A stretch of 64,000 nucleotides of DNA from NCBI RefSeq assembly GCF_014205215.1, contig NZ_JACHNC010000001.1, forward strand, positions 2,919,001-2,983,000, in the 5' to 3' direction. Both the position numbers and the translations under genes were made by a program. The stretch comes from Actinoplanes lobatus. GTDB taxonomy: Bacteria > Actinomycetota > Actinomycetes > Mycobacteriales > Micromonosporaceae. This document shows, one piece after another, positions 17,618-26,033 of the stretch (its first letter is position 1; the number at the start of each line of letters is the position of its first letter). The notes beneath the pieces were generated by a model, which was not told the origin of the DNA, did no database searches, and was given only the letters and a program-made list of their open reading frames with translations.

Positions 17618-18867
17618 CCACCACGACTGAGACGGCCGGTGGCATCCAGGTCGTCAAGCCCACCGTCGCGAGCCACATCCGGGACTACTTCGCCCGGGTC
17701 CGTGGCGGCGACCTCGGCACCCTCCCGGCCGTCCTCGGCCTGCTGGTCCTGGTGCTGATCTTCGGCCTGTCCCGGGCCGAGACGTTCCTCAGCGCGCTCA
17801 ACTTCGCGAACCTGTTCAACCAGAGCGCCCAGATCGTCTTCATCGCCATGGGCCTGGTCTTCGTGCTCCTGCTCGGCGAGATCGACCTCTCCGCCGGTTT
17901 CGCCAGCGGCGTCTGCGGCGCGGTCATGGCGATCCTGCTGACCACCCACGGCCTGCCCTGGTACGTGGCGATCCCGGCGGCCATGGTCACCGGCATCGTC
18001 ATCGGCCTGGTGCTCGGTGTGCTGGTCGCGAAGCTCGGCATCCCGTCCTTCGTGGTCACGCTGGCCGCCTTCCTCGGCTTCCAGGGCGTCCTGCTGACCC
18101 TGCTCGAGGGCGGCAAGAACATCTCGATCACCGACGAGTTCGTCAAGTCGCTGAACAACGGCACCCTCTCGGTACGCGACAGCTGGCTCTTCGCGATCAT
18201 CGGCGTGCTCGGCTTCGCCGCGGCGCAGCTGATCCGCTGGCGGGGCCGGGTCTCCCGCAACCTGGTCGCCGAGCCGCTCGGCATCGTGGTGGCCCGGATC
18301 GCCGGGGTCGCGGTGCTGGCCTTCTCCGCCACCTACGTGCTCACCCTGGAGCGGGCGGTCAACAAGGCGATCACCTCGCTCAAGGGCACGCCGATCGTCG
18401 TACCGCTCATCGTGGTCTTCCTGGTGATCTGGACCTTCGTCCTGGCCCGCACCACCTACGGCCGGCACGTCTACGCGGTCGGCGGCAACACCGAGGCGGC
18501 CCGCCGGGCCGGCATCCCGGTCGACCGCATCCGCATCTCGGTCTTCGTGATCTGCTCGTTCATGGCATCGATCGGCGGAATCCTGGTCGTCAGCCGGCAG
18601 AGTTCCGTCGACCCGAACACCGGTGGCAGTAACATCCTGCTCTACTCGGTCGGTGCGGCGGTCATCGGCGGCACCAGTCTCTTCGGCGGCAAGGGCAAGG
18701 TCATCTATGCGGTCATCGGTGGTGCCGTGATCATCGTCATCGAGAACGGCATGACCCTGCTCGGCCTCAACTCCGGCGTGAAGTTCATCTTCACCGGCCT
18801 CGTGCTGCTGGCGGCGGCGAGCGTCGACGCCCTGGCCCGGCGCAGAGCATCCGCAACGGGCAGTTGA
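17614..18867 (+). CDS. Sugar ABC transporter permease (XylH/CUT2 family)
   Basis: Membrane component of the sugar importer, 417 residues with about ten hydrophobic segments. LLLGEIDLSAGFASGVCGAV is the conserved CUT2 permease motif. The later block NTEAARRAGIPVDRIRISVF contacts the ATPase. The C terminus SLFGGKGKVIYAVIGGAVI is typical of RbsC/XylH proteins. GTG 17614 overlaps the ATPase gene (GTGA), so the two are coupled. The next gene, the ROK regulator, starts after 34 nt. Confidence 0.92.
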   Translation: MTTTTETAGGIQVVKPTVASHIRDYFARVRGGDLGTLPAVLGLLVLVLIFGLSRAETFLSALNFANLFNQSAQIVFIAMGLVFVLLLGEIDLSAGFASGVCGAVMAILLTTHGLPWYVAIPAAMVTGIVIGLVLGVLVAKLGIPSFVVTLAAFLGFQGVLLTLLEGGKNISITDEFVKSLNNGTLSVRDSWLFAIIGVLGFAAAQLIRWRGRVSRNLVAEPLGIVVARIAGVAVLAFSATYVLTLERAVNKAITSLKGTPIVVPLIVVFLVIWTFVLARTTYGRHVYAVGGNTEAARRAGIPVDRIRISVFVICSFMASIGGILVVSRQSSVDPNTGGSNILLYSVGAAVIGGTSLFGGKGKVIYAVIGGAVIIVIENGMTLLGLNSGVKFIFTGLVLLAAASVDALARRRASATGS

Positions 18868-18901
18868 TGATGCGGGATCCCGTGCGGGGGACGGGACGCT
18901 G

Positions 18902-20080
18902 ATGCGGGCCGGGCCCAGCCAGGAAGACGTACGCCGGCACAACCTCGGGACGCTGCTGCGTTACGTGCACATGCACGGCGCCACGTCCCGGGCGGAACTC
19001 ACCACCCGGCTCGGCCTCAACCGCAGCACCATCGGAGCCCTCACCGCCGAGCTGATCGGCGCGGGCCTGGTCAGCGAGGCGGCGCCCCGCGAGACCGGCC
19101 GGGCCGGGCGACCCTCACTGGTCGTCCGGCCCGAGTCGGGACGGGTGTACGCCTACGCGCTCAGCATCGAGGTCGACCGCCTGCGCGCCGCCCGGATCGG
19201 GCTCGGCGGCCGGATCCTCGAGCAGTACGAGGCCGAGCGCCCACCCGGGATGACCGCCCCCGAGGCGGTCCGCCCGCTCTCCCACTTCGTGGCCACCATG
19301 CGCTCCGGGGCTCCCGACGACGGCCGCTGCGTGGGCACCGGCCTCGCGGTCGCCGGCATGGTCCGCCGCGAGGACGGCATGGTCCGCCTCGCCCCCACCA
19401 TCGGCTGGGTGGAGGAGCCGGTCGGCGCGACCGTCCGCTCCGAGCTCGGCGAGTTCGGCAGGCTGACGGTCGGCAACCACGCCGACGTGTGCGCGCTCGC
19501 CGAGCACGCGCGCGGGGCCGCGGTCGGTTCGGACAACGTCATCTATCTGTACGGGGACGTCGGCGTCGGCGCCGGGATCGTGGCCGGTGGACGCCGGGTC
19601 ACCGGGCACGGCGGGTACGGCGGCGAAGTCGGTCACATGGTCGTCAACCCGTACGGGCGGCCGTGCAGCTGCGGCTCCCGCGGCTGCTGGGAGACCGAGA
19701 TCGGCGAGCACGCCCTGCTCCGCCTCGCCGGGCGCGACGACCGGAGCGGCCGGGACGCGGTCCTCGCCGTGGTGGACGCCGCGATGCGCGGGGACAGCCA
19801 GGCCCAGCACGCGCTGCGGCAGGTCGGCGACTGGGTCGGGTTCGGCGTCGGCAACCTGGTCAACATCTTCAACCCCGAGGTGGTCATCTTCGGGGGCACG
19901 CTGCGGGACGTCTACCTGGGCGCCGCGGCCCAGATCCGCAGCCGGCTCAACGCGGTGGGACTGCCCGCCTGCCGGGAGCACGTCCGGTTGCGCACCCCGG
20001 AACTGGGCACCGACGCGGCCCTGATCGGGGCGGCCGAACTGGCCTTCGACCACCTGCTCGACGACCCTCTCGTGTCCTGA
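18902..20080 (+). CDS. ROK-family transcriptional regulator (XylR-type) of the sugar importer
   Basis: A sugar-responsive repressor of 392 residues. The N terminus holds a winged helix (ATSRAELTTRLGLNRSTIG, residues ~27-45). It is followed by a ROK kinase-like sensor domain with GDVGVGAGIVAGG, GYGGEVGHMVVNP and the zinc-binding CSCGSRGCWE. Position at the end of the importer operon implies that it controls that operon in response to the sugar or its phosphate. It is probably a regulator rather than a glucokinase, because of the N-terminal DNA-binding domain. Confidence 0.9.
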   Translation: MRAGPSQEDVRRHNLGTLLRYVHMHGATSRAELTTRLGLNRSTIGALTAELIGAGLVSEAAPRETGRAGRPSLVVRPESGRVYAYALSIEVDRLRAARIGLGGRILEQYEAERPPGMTAPEAVRPLSHFVATMRSGAPDDGRCVGTGLAVAGMVRREDGMVRLAPTIGWVEEPVGATVRSELGEFGRLTVGNHADVCALAEHARGAAVGSDNVIYLYGDVGVGAGIVAGGRRVTGHGGYGGEVGHMVVNPYGRPCSCGSRGCWETEIGEHALLRLAGRDDRSGRDAVLAVVDAAMRGDSQAQHALRQVGDWVGFGVGNLVNIFNPEVVIFGGTLRDVYLGAAAQIRSRLNAVGLPACREHVRLRTPELGTDAALIGAAELAFDHLLDDPLVS

Positions 20081-20085
20081 GTAGC

Positions 20086-20112
20086 CGATCACCCGGAGTC
20101 CGCCGGTGATCG
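20086..20112 (+). terminator. Hairpin after the ROK regulator gene
   Basis: An 8-bp inverted repeat (CGATCACC 20086-20093 with GGTGATCG 20105-20112) starting 5 nt after the stop codon, no T tract. Probable terminator of the sugar operon. Confidence 0.5.
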
Positions 20113-20121
20113 CGGGAGATC

Positions 20122-20127
20122 TATGCT
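20122..20127 (+). promoter_or_regulatory. -10-like box TATGCT before the 20135 gene
   Basis: TATGCT ends 7 nt before ATG 20135. The other candidate ATG (20123) lies within the box. This favours 20135 as a leaderless start. Confidence 0.5.
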
Positions 20128-20134
20128 GCCCGCC

Positions 20135-21043
20135 ATGCTCCCGCGTCAATCGAATCTGGACCCGGCGGCCGCGTACCCGAAGATCACCGCCCTGCGGGCC
20201 GCGCTGGACGCCGGGGACTGGCCGGCCTGCCGGGAGCTGCTCGACGCCGCCGAACAGGCGGAACGCACCTACCTGACAGCGGCCGTCGCCGACGTGGACG
20301 GCCTGGAGGACTTCCTGCGCGGCGTGCTGCGCGGCGACCCGGGCGACGGTACGGCCGGCGCGCTGCTGGGCCAGTATCTGATCGAGGCGGCCTGGCGGAT
20401 CCGGACCAGGGCCCGGGCCGAGCACGTGAGCCGGGAGCGGTTCGTGGCGTTCCGGGCCGGGCTCGCCGAGGCCGAGCGGGTGCTCGTCGACGCCGCCGCC
20501 CGTAGCCCGCGGGATCCGGCGATCTGGACCGCCCGGCTGGTCACCGCCCGCGGTCTGCGGCTCGGTCTGTCCGAGATCCGCCGACGTTACGGCCGGCTCG
20601 CCGAGATCGATCCGCACCACCTGCCCGGCCAGCAGCAGATGCTGCAGAGTCTTTGCGCCAAGTGGTACGGGGACGCCGCGCTGACGTACGAGTTCGCGAA
20701 GGAGGCGGCCGCCGCCGCGCCCGCCGGAGCACCGAGCCCGGTCCTGCTGGCGGAGGCCTACATCGAGCACTCCGAGGTGGTCACCGACGTCGACCGGGTG
20801 CGGGCCGAGTTGCGTGAGGCCGCCATGCGCTCGGTGTGGCACCCGGACTTCCGGCGCACCCACGGTTGGGTCCGGACGATGAGCACGTTCGCGATGGCCT
20901 TCGTCCTCCTCGACGATCATCCGGCCGCGGCCTCCCTCTTCGACGCGCTGGGCGGGCTGGGCTCCCGGTGGCCATGGGAGTACCTCGGCGATCCGGCCGC
21001 GACGATCGAGAAGTTCCGGGCACGGGCGGGAGGTAACACGTGA
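20135..21043 (+). CDS. Conserved hypothetical helical protein, partner of the pseudo-M16 gene
   Basis: An unrecognised 302-residue cytoplasmic protein rich in alanine, leucine and arginine. It looks entirely helical, with repeated ALDAGDWPACRELLDAAEQ- and AEAYIEHSEVV-like helix pairs that suggest a TPR or Sel1-like solenoid. No signal peptide, membrane segment or catalytic motif is visible. The segment WEYLGDPAATIEKFRARAG closes the protein. Its TGA overlaps the GTG of the next gene by 4 nt (GTGA), so it is probably made together with the M16-like protein and may act with it. Confidence 0.7.
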   Translation: MLPRQSNLDPAAAYPKITALRAALDAGDWPACRELLDAAEQAERTYLTAAVADVDGLEDFLRGVLRGDPGDGTAGALLGQYLIEAAWRIRTRARAEHVSRERFVAFRAGLAEAERVLVDAAARSPRDPAIWTARLVTARGLRLGLSEIRRRYGRLAEIDPHHLPGQQQMLQSLCAKWYGDAALTYEFAKEAAAAAPAGAPSPVLLAEAYIEHSEVVTDVDRVRAELREAAMRSVWHPDFRRTHGWVRTMSTFAMAFVLLDDHPAAASLFDALGGLGSRWPWEYLGDPAATIEKFRARAGGNT

Positions 21044-22551
21044 TCAAGCGGTTGGAGGTCGACGGAGTTCCGGCGGTCCTGGCCCCGACGAGTGGGCCGA
21101 TCCACGCCGGCCTGGTCTTCCGGGTCGGCACGGCCGACGAGCCACTGGCCCGGCGCGGCCTCACCCGGCTCGTCGAGCACCTCGTCACCGACGGGCTGGG
21201 CACCGACGGGCGGCAGCTCGGGGCCACCGGCACCGAACATACCTACTTCCACATGCAGGGGCCGGCGGCCGACGTCGCCGAGTTCCTCACCGGCGTGTGC
21301 GCGGCGCTGCGGAACCCGTCGACGGCCCGGCTCGCCACGGTTCGGCAGCTGGTCCAGGGCGCGCCGCCGGACCGTGACCCGCTGCCGATGTGGCGGCACG
21401 GCGCCCGCGGCTTCGGCGTGGTCAGCTATCCCGAGTGGGCCCTTCCCGGGATCACCTCCGACGACGTCCAGGAGTGGATCGCCCGCTACTTCACCCGGGA
21501 GAACGCCGCACTCTGGGTGGCCGGGGAGGAGATCCCGGAGGGACTGGTCCTGGACCTGCCGTCCGGTGAGCGGCGGCCCGCGCCGACCGTCACCACCGAG
21601 CTGCCGGTCACCCCGGCCTTCTTCGCCCGCGACGGCGGGACCGTCGCCTGGGACACCGTGGTCCGCCGGGAGGCCCGGGCCGCGGTCTTCGCCACCGTGC
21701 TGGAACGCCGGATGATGAGCGACCTGCGCCGCCGCGACGGCATCTCCTACCAGCCCCACACCGAGTACGTCCCGCGCGCCGACGGCACCGCCCGGATCAT
21801 CGCGGTCGCCGACGCGCTGCCGGAGAAGCAGGAGGCGGCGCTCGGCGGGCTGATCGACGTGCTCGCCGCGATGCGGGCCGGGCAGATCGACCCGGACGAG
21901 GTGGCGACCGTGGTCAAGCTGACCTGCGAAGGGCTGCGCGACTCCGAGCAGCGCGGGGCCCGGCTGCCCGGGCAGGCGTTCAACCTGCTCTCCGGGCGTG
22001 AGGTGCAGACCCTGGAGGAGGCGCTGGCCGAGGTGCGGGCGGTCACCGTCGCGGACGTGACCGAGGTGGCGGCCGCCGCGTACGACGCCGGCCTGCTGAT
22101 GACCCCACCCGGGAGCAGCGCCGACTGGGCCGGGTACACCGCCGCCCCCGAGATGTCGGAGGCCGCGCTCCCCGGCCGTGTGCACCGCGGGCGCAAGGAC
22201 CGCGGGCTGCGCCTGATCAGCGGGGACGAGGGGATCAGCGTGACCGGGTACGGCCAGATCGCGTCGGTCCGCTGGGACGAGTGCGCGCTGCTGCTCGCCT
22301 GGCCGGACGGCGGGCGGCGGATGATCGGCCCGGACGCGGTGACGGCCCGGATCGAGCCGACCCTCTACCGGGGCGCCGACCGGGTGGTACGGGAGATCGA
22401 CGCCCGGATCCCGGCCCGCCTGCGGATCGACATGCCACCCCGGGACCGGGCCGCGATCCCGCAGCCGGAGGCCCCGCAGCACGAGCCACGGCCGCCCAAC
22501 GGGGTCGAGCGGATGGTGATCCGGGCGATCCGCCGGGTCCGGGGACGCTGA
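21040..22551 (+). CDS. M16 peptidase-like protein with a mutated zinc motif
   Basis: A 503-residue protein with the M16 (pitrilysin/processing-peptidase) fold. Residues 20-48 match the start of an M16 domain, but the HxxEH zinc motif reads RLVEH (R43, E46, H47), so the first metal ligand is lost. A second M16-like half follows, with RMMSDLRRRDGISYQPHTEY (around residue 230), the usual substrate-cleft motif. The C-terminal ~110 residues are a separate, arginine-rich region. Probably non-proteolytic, acting as a scaffold or binding subunit. It is coupled to the preceding helical gene. No active M16 partner is in the window. Confidence 0.72.
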   Translation: MIKRLEVDGVPAVLAPTSGPIHAGLVFRVGTADEPLARRGLTRLVEHLVTDGLGTDGRQLGATGTEHTYFHMQGPAADVAEFLTGVCAALRNPSTARLATVRQLVQGAPPDRDPLPMWRHGARGFGVVSYPEWALPGITSDDVQEWIARYFTRENAALWVAGEEIPEGLVLDLPSGERRPAPTVTTELPVTPAFFARDGGTVAWDTVVRREARAAVFATVLERRMMSDLRRRDGISYQPHTEYVPRADGTARIIAVADALPEKQEAALGGLIDVLAAMRAGQIDPDEVATVVKLTCEGLRDSEQRGARLPGQAFNLLSGREVQTLEEALAEVRAVTVADVTEVAAAAYDAGLLMTPPGSSADWAGYTAAPEMSEAALPGRVHRGRKDRGLRLISGDEGISVTGYGQIASVRWDECALLLAWPDGGRRMIGPDAVTARIEPTLYRGADRVVREIDARIPARLRIDMPPRDRAAIPQPEAPQHEPRPPNGVERMVIRAIRRVRGR

Positions 22552-22568
22552 ACGGGCCCGGCGCGAGG

Positions 22569-22574
22569 CAGGAT
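22569..22574 (+). promoter_or_regulatory. -10-like box CAGGAT before the oxidoreductase gene
   Basis: CAGGAT is 6 nt before GTG 22581 with no better ribosome site. Supports that start as leaderless. Confidence 0.35.
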
Positions 22575-22580
22575 GGTCAT

Positions 22581-24215
22581 GTGAGGGCATCGGTACGCGC
22601 CGGACTGGCCGGGATCGCGGCGGCCGCCGCCGCGCTCGGCGTCGCCGAGCTGGTCGCGGCCGCGACCGGGTCACGGTCCGCGCCGCTGGTCGCGGTCGGC
22701 GGCGTGGTGGTCGACCACGTTCCGGCGCCGGTCAAGGACTTCGGCATCGCGGTCTTCGGGACACACGACAAGACGGCACTGCTCATCGGTACGGGTCTGC
22801 TGCTCGCCGGGTACGCCTACGGTGTCGGAGTGCTGGGCCGGCGGCGGTGGGCGCTCGCGGTCGGCGGGATCGCGCTGTTCGGGGCGGTGGGCGCGGCGGC
22901 GGCGCTGACCCGCCCCGGGGCCGGACCTGGCGCGGTGCTCCCGGCCCTGGCCGGCGCGGCCGTGGTGGTCCTGGTCCTGCACCACCTGCTGCGCCTGTCC
23001 CGGGCCGTCGAGCCGGCCGCGGTGGGTGCGACCGAGCCGGTGAGTGGGCAGCCCCGCCCGGCGGCGGGCGACGGCCCGGACCACGACGGCGCCGGCGCCG
23101 GCACGGCGGGACACGTCGTTGCGGCCGGGGACACGCGAACCCCGTACGAGATCGAAAGAAGCCGCCGCCGATTCGTCCGTGATCTGGGGATCGTGGGTGT
23201 GATCGCGGCGGCCGGAGGCGTCGGCGGGCGGCTGCTCACCTCGAGGCGCGCGGTGAGCGCGGCCCGGCAGTCGATCGCGCTCCCGGCGCCGGTGGAGCCC
23301 GCCCCGGCTCCGCCCGCGGGAGTGCAGGCGCCCGGCGCGGCGCCCTGGGTCACGCCGAACCGGACCTTCTACCGGATCGACACCGCCCTGGTCACCCCGC
23401 AGGTCGACCCGGCCACCTGGGAGTTGCGGATTCACGGGATGGTGCGCAATCCGATCACCGTCACCTACGCCGACCTGCTGCGCCGTCCGATGATCGAGCG
23501 CTACCTGACGATCGCCTGCGTGTCGAACGAGGTGGGTGGCGACCTGATCGGCAACGCGCTCTGGCTCGGCACCCCGATCAAGGCCTTGCTGGACGAGGCG
23601 GACCCGCTGCCCGAGGCCGATCAGGTGGTGCAGCGGTCGGTGGACGGCTGGACCTGCGGCACACCGACCGCGGTGCTGCGGGACGGGCGGGACGCGCTGC
23701 TGGCGATCGGGATGAACGGCGAGGCGCTGCCGGTCGGGCACGGCTTCCCGGTCCGGATGATCGTTCCCGGACTGTACGGCTACGTGTCCGCCTGCAAGTG
23801 GATCACCGAGATCGAACTGACCAGGTTCGCCGACTTCGACGCCTACTGGGTTCCCCGGGGCTGGTCGGCGCAGGCGCCGGTGAAGACGCAGTCGCGAATC
23901 GACACCCCGCGTGACGGCGCCTCGCGTTCGGCCGGCCCGGTCACGGTGGGCGGCGTCGCATGGGCGACACATCGCGGCATCGCGAAGGTCGAGGTGCAGG
24001 TCGACGACGGGGAGTGGCGGACCGCCACGCTGGCCGGGGCGCCCTCCGCGGACACCTGGCGGCAGTGGAGCCTCACCTGGGACGCCTCCGCCGGACGGCA
24101 CACCTTACGGGTACGCGCGACCGATCTCGATGGGGTGACTCAGACATCGGAGGAGGCCCCTCCGGCACCCGATGGGGCGACCGGCTGGCACCAGGTGACA
24201 GTCGAGATCGGGTAG
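22581..24215 (+). CDS. Membrane-anchored molybdopterin-dependent oxidoreductase (sulfite oxidase family)
   Basis: A 544-residue protein in three parts. Residues 1-145 contain four or five hydrophobic membrane segments. At ~195-215 RRRFVRDLGIVGVIAAAGG looks like a Tat-type twin-arginine segment placed inside the protein. Residues ~245-440 form the sulfite-oxidase molybdopterin domain, with C313 in TIACVSNEVGG as the expected molybdenum ligand and GHGFPVRMIVPGLYG. The last ~100 residues are the Mo-cofactor dimerisation (Ig-like) domain. The catalytic domain probably faces the outside. The electron acceptor and substrate (sulfite or another oxo compound) are unknown. GTG 22581 is the chosen start. 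Confidence 0.85.
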   Translation: MRASVRAGLAGIAAAAAALGVAELVAAATGSRSAPLVAVGGVVVDHVPAPVKDFGIAVFGTHDKTALLIGTGLLLAGYAYGVGVLGRRRWALAVGGIALFGAVGAAAALTRPGAGPGAVLPALAGAAVVVLVLHHLLRLSRAVEPAAVGATEPVSGQPRPAAGDGPDHDGAGAGTAGHVVAAGDTRTPYEIERSRRRFVRDLGIVGVIAAAGGVGGRLLTSRRAVSAARQSIALPAPVEPAPAPPAGVQAPGAAPWVTPNRTFYRIDTALVTPQVDPATWELRIHGMVRNPITVTYADLLRRPMIERYLTIACVSNEVGGDLIGNALWLGTPIKALLDEADPLPEADQVVQRSVDGWTCGTPTAVLRDGRDALLAIGMNGEALPVGHGFPVRMIVPGLYGYVSACKWITEIELTRFADFDAYWVPRGWSAQAPVKTQSRIDTPRDGASRSAGPVTVGGVAWATHRGIAKVEVQVDDGEWRTATLAGAPSADTWRQWSLTWDASAGRHTLRVRATDLDGVTQTSEEAPPAPDGATGWHQVTVEIG

Positions 24216-24313
24216 TTGAAAGCCGCACTTTCGGTCCGACTCGGGAAAGCAAGTCGCTCATACGGTGGCTTGCATGTCCACCAATGCGGTTGAAGAACCG
24301 CTGAACCACTCGA

Positions 24314-24337
24314 CACGGTCCTCCGCGGAGGACCGTG
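24314..24337. terminator. 24-bp perfect palindrome between convergent oxidoreductase and whiD
   Basis: A perfect palindrome from CACGGTCC to GGACCGTG, symmetrical about 24325/24326. It can fold as a 10-bp stem with a 4-nt loop. Its position between two convergent genes suggests a bidirectional terminator. An operator is less likely. Confidence 0.65.
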
Positions 24338-24374
24338 CCGGAAGCCGTGTGGTGATGCCGCGCTCCGGGCGGCG

Positions 24375-24761
24375 TCAGGCCGCCGGTGCCTGCCGTTGCG
24401 CGGGTACCGCCGTTTTGTGGGGCCGTCCGAGGCGCGCTTCGAGCCGGGTCAGGTCGACCCGTCCGTGACGATCGGCAAGGTCCTCCCAGCCGACCGCGAG
24501 CAGCCGCAGCCGCTCCGATTCGCTGAAACCTCCCCAGACACCGTACGGCTCGCGAACGGCGAGGGCGTGCGCGGCGCACTCCGCCCGGACCGGGCACGGG
24601 CCGCACATCGTCTTGGCCTCTGCCTCGCGACGACTGCGGGACGACCCGCGCTCGCCGTCGGGGTGGAAGAACTGTGCGCTGTCCCGGCCCCGGCAGAGCC
24701 CGAGTCTCTGCCAATCCCACAGATCGGCGATGGGCCCGGGCAGTCTGCGAACGTTCGACAT
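24375..24761 (-). CDS. whiD: WhiB-family iron-sulfur regulator, WhiD/WhiB3 orthologue
   Basis: An iron-sulfur cluster protein that partners the principal sigma factor. In Streptomyces WhiD is needed for late sporulation, and in mycobacteria WhiB3 senses redox. The 128 residues start LPGPIADLWDWQRLGLCRG, then SAQFFHPDGERGSSR. The four cluster cysteines are in GLCRG, MCGPCPVRAEC, followed by the turn GVWGG. These match WhiB3/WhiD closely rather than WhiB1, 2, 4 or 7. GGAGGAGGG precedes ATG 24761, so the upstream in-frame ATG is not used. It is divergent from the BldM-like gene, as whiD and bldM are neighbours in Streptomyces. Confidence 0.92.
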   Translation of the reverse strand: MSNVRRLPGPIADLWDWQRLGLCRGRDSAQFFHPDGERGSSRSRREAEAKTMCGPCPVRAECAAHALAVREPYGVWGGFSESERLRLLAVGWEDLADRHGRVDLTRLEARLGRPHKTAVPAQRQAPAA

Positions 24762-24992
24762 CAACACCCTCCTCCCGCGCGGCACCGCGGAGCGTTCGTC
24801 GTGAGGGGCCTGACTCAGGCCTTTCGCGGGTGTACCCCGGCTATCGCCGGCTCACACGCAACATGTCGATGTCTTCGCGAGCGGTATGGCAAAGGGGTGG
24901 CAAGTCATACCTTTCTTTCCCGTTTTTTCCATCTAAAGCGCGTAATGCTGCGGCCCTCGCGTGATCTCCTCTGAGAGAGAAGGAGGATCACT

Positions 24993-25847
24993 GTGCGTAC
25001 CGTCCTCGTGTGCGTCCGAACCCCGCTGGCGGCCCAGACCGTCGCGTCCACCGCGGCCCGGCTCGGCATGACCGGCGTCGTCCGGACCGCGGTCAGCGAG
25101 ACCGAGGCCATGATCCGACTGGCGGAACGGCCCGCCGAAGTGGTCCTGGCCGACACTGCCGTGACCCGGCCCGACAGCGTCGGTTTCACCCGGCGTGTAC
25201 TTGCCCGCGCCCCCCAGGCACAAGTGGTGCTCTTCGGTGCCGAAGACCCGCGGGTGGCGGCGGCGGCCGTCGCCGCCGGAGCCCGGGGCGTCATCCGCGG
25301 CGTCGAGCACGACCTGGTCAGCGTCGTCGCGAAAGCGCTGCTCCTGCTCCTGCTACCGGTACGCCCGCAGGGCATGCCGATCAACGGTTCGAACGCGCAG
25401 CCGGCCACGGTGGCCGGCGGCGTCCGCAACACCAACTCGCCCGGCGCGCGGGGGCAGTATCAGCAGGGGCCCGGCGGCATCGGCGTGCACAACGCGGCGG
25501 CGGTGCCGGCCATGCTGGGCCCCAATGCGCCGATGGTTCCGTCACAGCGTGGCGACGCCCCGATCGATCCGGCTACCGGCCGGCCGATGGTGGCGTGGCC
25601 CGGCAACGAGGCGGGTGTCGGGATGACCGACGCGCAGCCCGCCGGTCGGCGGCTCACGCTCACCGAGCGTGAGTTGCAGGTGCTACGGGGGATGGCGGAC
25701 GGGAAGAGCAACGCCGAGATCGGCCGGGAACTCTTCGTCTCGGAGGACACCGTCAAAACGCACGCCAGGCGGCTGTTCCGCAAGCTCGGCGCCCGGGACC
25801 GAGCACACGCGGTCGCGGCAGGCTTCCGAGCCGGCTTGGTCGCTTAG
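24993..25847 (+). CDS. BldM-like orphan response regulator with atypical receiver and long linker
   Basis: A LuxR/NarL-type DNA-binding regulator, 284 residues from GTG (AAGGAGG upstream). The C-terminal helix-turn-helix (residues ~223-284), with SNAEIGRELFVSEDTVKTHA and KLGARDRAHAVAAGF, is almost that of Streptomyces BldM, which controls aerial hyphae and sporulation. The N-terminal receiver keeps the phospho-acceptor D54, but the acidic pair is replaced by V8-R9 and the conserved lysine is absent. A ~95-residue Gly/Pro/Ala/Asn-rich linker (about 125-220), which BldM lacks, separates the domains. No kinase gene is adjacent. The whiD neighbour supports a developmental role. Confidence 0.82.
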   Translation: MRTVLVCVRTPLAAQTVASTAARLGMTGVVRTAVSETEAMIRLAERPAEVVLADTAVTRPDSVGFTRRVLARAPQAQVVLFGAEDPRVAAAAVAAGARGVIRGVEHDLVSVVAKALLLLLLPVRPQGMPINGSNAQPATVAGGVRNTNSPGARGQYQQGPGGIGVHNAAAVPAMLGPNAPMVPSQRGDAPIDPATGRPMVAWPGNEAGVGMTDAQPAGRRLTLTERELQVLRGMADGKSNAEIGRELFVSEDTVKTHARRLFRKLGARDRAHAVAAGFRAGLVA

Positions 25848-25852
25848 CTAGC

Positions 25853-25974
25853 TGGCTCCGCTTCGCTTCGCGGCAAAACGCCTTGTAACCGGTGACGAGG
25901 CAGGTGATTTCCCGCCGCCAGCAAACCCCGCTGGCGTCGGCAAATCACTTGCCTCGTCACCGGCGGCATTTTGC
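25853..25974. repeat. Long-hairpin repeat element A, copy 1
   Basis: A 122-bp element whose 25873-25974 part folds into a long hairpin: 10-bp outer arms (25873-25882 with 25965-25974, one C-A mismatch), a 22-bp inner stem (25889-25910 with 25942-25963) and a GC-rich terminal stem. It is 117/122 identical to copy 2 at 29294-29415. It lies between the convergent BldM-like and DUF5319 genes and may terminate both. The first bases carry a variant of the 15-mer shared with element B. Confidence 0.85.
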
Positions 25975-26033
25975 GGGTCGTTCCGTGGCTACGACCTCGC
26001 GGAAACTAGGGGGTATCGGGTAACGCTCGGGGC

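Noticed and set aside
25848..26033. Element A as an insertion sequence or CRISPR-like repeat
   Set aside because: There is no transposase frame, no target duplication visible and no spacer structure; only one long hairpin per copy.
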